Assembly: GCA_035493495.1 (NCBI GenBank)
Contig: DATJIG010000321.1
Location: 1 to 8,421 of the forward strand
Source of the DNA: DATJIG01 sp035493495
GTDB taxonomy: Bacteria > Pseudomonadota > Alphaproteobacteria > SMXQ01
Length of the DNA stretch: 8,421 nucleotides
Reading direction: 5' to 3'
Shown: piece by piece, positions 5,733 to 8,421 of the stretch
How the letters are laid out: the number at the start of each line of letters is the position of its first letter
Position numbering within the stretch: the stretch's first letter is position 1
Notes under the pieces: generated by a model
The model's input: the letters and a program-made list of their open reading frames with translations, nothing else
Told to the model about the DNA's origin: nothing
Databases searched by the model: none
Translations under genes and position numbers: made by a program

Positions 5733-6812
5733 ATGTCGCGAATGGTCGCGTGCGCGTGCCTGCTCGTTTCGCTTGCCCTCGGTCTGGGCGCACCCTCGCC
5801 GGCCAGAGCCGACGACGTCGCCGACTTCTACAAGGGCAAGACGATACGGATGGTGATCCGCTCGGGTCCGGGTGCCGGCTACGACACCTACGCGCGCCTC
5901 CTGACCAAGCACATGATGAAGTACATCCCCGGCAATCCGTCGGTGATCAACACCAATATGCCCGGCGCCGGCGGCATCATCGCCGCCAACAATGTGGCGT
6001 TCCAGGCGCCGCGCGACGGCACGGTGCTGACCATCGTCAGCGTCGGCCTGCCGATGGATCAGGCGACCGGCCTCAACCCGTCGTTCAAGGCCGACCTCAC
6101 CGCGTTCAACTGGGTCGGCAACCTCTCCGATTCCAACCAGATCATGGTGACCTGGCACACCTCGCCGACCAAGACCCTCGACGATGCGATGAAGCGTCAG
6201 ACCATCATCGCCGCGGCCGGCGCGGGCTCGTTCTCGTCGATGATTCCGTCGGCGCTCAACGCGGTGCTCGGCACCAGGTTCAAGATCATCGTCTACCAGG
6301 AGGGGCTCGAGCCCAACCTGGCGATGGAGCGCGGCGAGGTCGAGGGGCGCGGCACCGAGTCCTATGTCACAACCGCGTCGGTGACGCCGCAGTACATCTC
6401 GGAGAAGAAGATCAACATCCTGGTGCAGATCGGTCTCAAGCGCGACAAGGCGATGCCCGATGTGCCGCTGCTGCTCGAGTACGCGAAAACCGACGAGCAG
6501 CGGCAGATCCTCGACTTCTTCTCGCGCGCGGTGGTGATCGGACGCCCGATCGCGACCACTCCCGACGTGCCGAAGGACCGGGTTACGGCGTTGCGGCGCG
6601 CGTTCGACAAGGCGGTCGCCGATCCCGAGTTCGCCGCCGACGCCCAGAAGCAGCGCGCCGAGATCTCGCCGATGACCGGCGAGGAGACGCAGCAACTCGT
6701 CTCCGACCTGATCAATGCGCCGCTCTCGGTGCGCGAGAAGGTGAAGGCCGCGTTCCTCGCCAAGACCGGCATCGAAGAGAAGTCGGGTACGAAGGGTGCG
6801 AAGGCGGAGTGA
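5733..6812 (+). CDS. Bug/TctC-like periplasmic solute-binding protein (second copy)
   Basis: A 359-residue secreted binding protein from the same divergent TctC/Bug branch as the first copy. The ATG at 5733 is chosen because GGGAGG (5721-5726) precedes it and it gives a proper signal peptide, with cleavage after residue 26 (SPARA before Asp27). The longer in-frame reading that begins upstream overlaps the preceding hydrolase gene. Ligand loops are SGPGAGYDTYARL (44-56) and NMPGAGG (75-81), then APRDG (92-96). The third glycine-rich position of the first loop reads G-P-G-A-G instead of the usual P-G-G-G, so ligand contact there may differ. The tail is lysine-rich (KTGIEEKSGTKGAKAE). The gap from the hydrolase is 112 bases. 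It may carry a separate promoter (TGCTAG at 5665-5670 and an AT-rich GATAAAAAG downstream), but no convincing -35 box is seen. Confidence 0.88.
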   Translation: MSRMVACACLLVSLALGLGAPSPARADDVADFYKGKTIRMVIRSGPGAGYDTYARLLTKHMMKYIPGNPSVINTNMPGAGGIIAANNVAFQAPRDGTVLTIVSVGLPMDQATGLNPSFKADLTAFNWVGNLSDSNQIMVTWHTSPTKTLDDAMKRQTIIAAAGAGSFSSMIPSALNAVLGTRFKIIVYQEGLEPNLAMERGEVEGRGTESYVTTASVTPQYISEKKINILVQIGLKRDKAMPDVPLLLEYAKTDEQRQILDFFSRAVVIGRPIATTPDVPKDRVTALRRAFDKAVADPEFAADAQKQRAEISPMTGEETQQLVSDLINAPLSVREKVKAAFLAKTGIEEKSGTKGAKAE

Positions 6813-6954
6813 GCGCGTCGCTGTTCACCGCATGGGTCGCGCCGAATTCGGGTCGGCGGCCAAGCTCGCCATTGCCGAGCGTTCACGACGGCCAGGCTTC
6901 CCAGGAGTCGACGCTGTTGTGGACGCGAGCTGCAGAGCGGCGTGACAGAACGCT

Positions 6955-7007
6955 GACAATCCCGATGCAGGCTTCGGGCGAAGCTCGGCGTTAATCCCGG
7001 GATTGTC
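6955..7007. repeat. Nested inverted repeats with competing pairings
   Basis: Outer arms GACAATCCCG (6955-6964) and CGGGATTGTC (6998-7007) are exact ten-base reverse complements. Between them lies a small hairpin, GCTTC (6971-6975) with GAAGC (6980-6984) around GGGC. This can be extended by CCGA (6962-6965) pairing with TCGG (6985-6988). The right outer arm also overlaps a perfect 12-base palindrome, AATCCCGGGATT (6993-7004). These pairings partly exclude one another. No T-tract follows on either strand. Role unknown. Confidence 0.5.
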
Positions 7008-7097
7008 TCCGGGAGTTCGCATCGCGGGGATTCGCACGGGTCAAATCGCGCGGCTTCGTATGTCACGAATTCCCCATAATTGTCCCACGACCTGCGG

Positions 7098-7121
7098 CCG
7101 CCAACGGCTACGGTTGGGCGG
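7098..7121 (+). repeat. Bulged stem-loop upstream of methyltransferase gene
   Basis: CCGCCAAC (7098-7105) can pair with GTTGG plus CGG (7113-7117 and 7119-7121), leaving one bulged G (7118) and a seven-base loop. It lies 38 bases before the methyltransferase start, in what would be its mRNA leader if the CATAAT at 7075-7080 is a promoter element. There is no T-tract, so it is not a classic terminator. It may be a leader structure or chance in GC-rich DNA. Confidence 0.3.
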
Positions 7122-7159
7122 TTGCGAGAGGCTGCTCACAGTGTGGACATAGATGAACG

Positions 7160-7942
7160 ATGGCGCCCTACGATCGCGGATTCTATGACGACCAGATGAC
7201 CGGATCGTTCCGATCGGCATCGGTGATCGTGCCGATGGTGCTCGAGCATGTTCCGGCCAGAACCGTGTGCGACATAGGTTGCGGCACCGGGACCTGGCTC
7301 TGCGTGTTCATGAACAACGGCGTGTCCGACGTGCTCGGAGTCGACGGCGACTACGTGCCGTCGGACTACCTGAAGATCCCGCGGACATCGTTCTATCCCG
7401 CTGACCTGCGCAACACGGTGACGATCGAGCGCACGTTCGATCTCGCCGTGTCGCTCGAGGTCGCCGAGCATTTACCCGCCTCACGCGCGGAGAGCTTCGT
7501 CGCCACGCTGACGCAGCTCGCGCCGGTCGTGCTGTTCTCCGCCGCGATCCCGAACCAGGGCGGCACCGAGCACATCAACGAGCAGTGGCCTGACTATTGG
7601 GAAGCGCTGTTCGCCGCGCGCGGCTTCGTCGCGGTCGATGCGATCCGGCCTGTGGTCTGGGAAGACACCAGCGTGGAGTGGTGGTATCGCCAGAACACGC
7701 TGCTCTACGTCCGCAAGGATCAGCTCGGGCGATACCCGAGGTTGCAGGCGATTGCCGCCGGTCCGCAGTGGCCGCGTCGTGTCGTCCATCCCATCCAATT
7801 CGAGGTGATGGGGCGTCGTCCCAGTCGGCTGACCACGACGATGTCGGCCGTCCGGCGCGCGTTCGGTCGTCGCGTGCTGCGTCCTGCGTTCGACCGTCCA
7901 GCGTCGACGCTCGGGCCGACCCTCGGCCCAGGAACGCCGTAG
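7160..7942 (+). CDS. Class I SAM-dependent methyltransferase
   Basis: A 260-residue cytoplasmic methyltransferase with a Rossmann-type domain over about residues 33-185. Motif I is VCDIGCGTGTW (36-46), the acidic end of the second strand is GVDGDYV (60-66), and FDLAVSLEVAEHL (93-105) is the usual motif before strand 4. AAIPNQGGTEHINEQWPDYWEALF (128-151) matches the type often seen next to glycan and secondary-metabolite genes, where it methylates small molecules or sugars. Residues 220-260 form an arginine- and proline-rich tail with no fold signature, ending in TLGPTLGPGTP. The ATG at 7160 has no clear Shine-Dalgarno site, but an in-frame TGA at 7154-7156 rules out a longer form and the YDRGFYDDQ start fits the family. 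It probably has its own promoter. Nothing links it to the upstream catabolic operon. Substrate unknown. Confidence 0.85.
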   Translation: MAPYDRGFYDDQMTGSFRSASVIVPMVLEHVPARTVCDIGCGTGTWLCVFMNNGVSDVLGVDGDYVPSDYLKIPRTSFYPADLRNTVTIERTFDLAVSLEVAEHLPASRAESFVATLTQLAPVVLFSAAIPNQGGTEHINEQWPDYWEALFAARGFVAVDAIRPVVWEDTSVEWWYRQNTLLYVRKDQLGRYPRLQAIAAGPQWPRRVVHPIQFEVMGRRPSRLTTTMSAVRRAFGRRVLRPAFDRPASTLGPTLGPGTP

Positions 7943-7949
7943 CCCGGGC

Positions 7950-8421
7950 TCAGTTCGACTTCTTCGAATCCGCGGTCGCCGCTTTCGCCTTGGCGACGAC
8001 GTCCGGCGGCGTGCCGATCATGTCGGCGACGACCTTCGCCAGCGTCCCACCGTCCATCGGGTTATCGACCACGAATCCGGCCTTGGTGGTCTCCGCCTGG
8101 AATTCCTTGTCGCGGAAGGTCGCGCTGAGCGCCTGACGGAGCATCGCGAGACGCTCGGCCGGAATGTCGGGTGGTGCCAGGAACGGGCAGCCCAGCACCA
8201 GCGGCGATGAAAACAGTTTCATCACCTGGCGGTCTGCGTCGCTCCTGGCGAGTTCCGTCAGCAGCGGCACGTCGGCAAGCCCCTTGTCGCGCTCGGCACC
8301 CATCTGCGAGATGAACACGACCTTCTTCTGGGATATCCAGTCGGGGTGGTCGACCAGGATGCTCATGTAGCTGCCGGTGCTGGCCTCTATCTCGCCGCGC
8401 ATCAGCGCGATGTCGATCTCG
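7950..8421 (-). CDS. Bug/TctC-like solute-binding protein, C-terminal part (third copy, partial)
   Basis: Read leftward from the right edge to a TGA at 7952-7950, this gives about 156 residues of a binding protein whose start lies outside the window. The first visible residues, EIDIALMRGEIEASTGSY, continue in frame across the ATG at 8402, so that ATG is internal and the gene is not truncated there. It aligns segment by segment with the end of the second copy: ALMRGEIEASTGSY with AMERGEVEGRGTESY, AERDKGLADVPLLTELA with LKRDKAMPDVPLLLEYA, and LGCPFLAPPDIPAERLAMLRQAL with IGRPIATTPDVPKDRVTALRRAF. It therefore belongs to the same divergent TctC branch, although it is not a recent duplicate. A lysine-rich tail ends the protein. 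The stop faces the methyltransferase stop across only seven bases. The first part, including signal peptide and ligand loops, cannot be seen. Confidence 0.85.
   Translation of the reverse strand, partial: EIDIALMRGEIEASTGSYMSILVDHPDWISQKKVVFISQMGAERDKGLADVPLLTELARSDADRQVMKLFSSPLVLGCPFLAPPDIPAERLAMLRQALSATFRDKEFQAETTKAGFVVDNPMDGGTLAKVVADMIGTPPDVVAKAKAATADSKKSN

Larger units (their letters stand above)
6813..7159. other. Non-coding stretch rich in inverted repeats
   Basis: These 347 bases hold no open frame that looks like a real protein on either strand: frames that stay open here give arginine- and serine-rich text with no family features. What they do hold are two inverted-repeat elements (6955-7007 and 7098-7121, listed separately) and a CATAAT (7075-7080) that could be a -10 box for the methyltransferase gene. 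No good -35 box is seen. No T-tract-flanked terminator for the preceding operon was found, and no tRNA or other structured RNA is recognisable. Confidence 0.5.

Noticed and set aside
5751..5759. Cysteines 7 and 9 in the second binding protein's signal peptide as a lipoprotein site
   Set aside because: They lie at the start of the hydrophobic stretch, not after it, so no lipobox is formed. Cleavage at SPARA before Asp27 fits better.
1811..6695. A chain of long minus-strand open frames (about 340-510 codons) opposite the four plus-strand genes
   Set aside because: They mirror genes with clear family motifs, are rich in Arg, Ala, His and Val with no recognisable domain, and are the expected result of GC-rich third codon positions.
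6825..7066. Minus-strand open frames in the 347-base gap as small genes
   Set aside because: Composition is Arg/Ser/Pro-rich, there is no good ribosome site, and they are interrupted by the inverted-repeat elements without any domain signature.
8400..8402. ATG at 8402 as the start of a short complete protein
   Set aside because: The frame stays open to the window edge with family-like residues before this ATG, so it is an internal methionine of a gene that continues outside.

Overview
The window is GC-rich, tightly packed bacterial DNA. Its strong codon bias, catabolic gene types and several Bug/TctC-type periplasmic binding proteins suggest an alphaproteobacterium of the soil or rhizosphere type (Bradyrhizobium-, Rhodopseudomonas- or Reyranella-like). 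This is inference from gene content; no rRNA or other taxonomic marker is present.

Layout: nine protein genes can be supported, two of them cut by the window edges. On the minus strand of the left third, reading leftward, come a small MarR-like winged-helix regulator (1663-1292), a two-cysteine Asp/Glu racemase / maleate isomerase family enzyme (1239-487), and the N-terminus of an acyl-CoA-dehydrogenase-fold flavoprotein (254 to beyond base 1). Divergent from the regulator, across a 207-base intergenic region rich in inverted repeats, a plus-strand run encodes an ACMSD-type amidohydrolase (1871-3328), a Bug/TctC-like binding protein (3346-4380), an alpha/beta hydrolase of the FrsA / 2,6-dihydroxypseudooxynicotine hydrolase type (4391-5620) and a second Bug/TctC-like protein (5733-6812). 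A 347-base non-coding stretch with nested inverted repeats follows. Then comes a class I SAM-dependent methyltransferase (7160-7942), convergent with the C-terminal part of a third Bug/TctC-like protein (8421-7950, minus strand).

How the genes may work together: a local regulator, a divergent control region, a flavoprotein, an isomerase or racemase, a metal-dependent amidohydrolase or decarboxylase, a hydrolase and two secreted solute-binding proteins look like an uptake-and-degradation cluster for an organic acid or an aromatic or heterocyclic compound. The substrate cannot be read from the sequence. No TctA/TctB membrane partner lies in the window, so the binding proteins are either orphans or use a distant permease. 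The methyltransferase looks unrelated to this pathway.

The most distinctive DNA-level feature is the regulator/amidohydrolase intergenic region (1664-1870). It holds three perfect inverted repeats (arms of 8, 8 and 11 bases), an AT-rich island with a seven-base direct repeat offset by 20 bases, and an imperfect A/T palindrome. No mobile element, CRISPR array, tRNA or rRNA was found.
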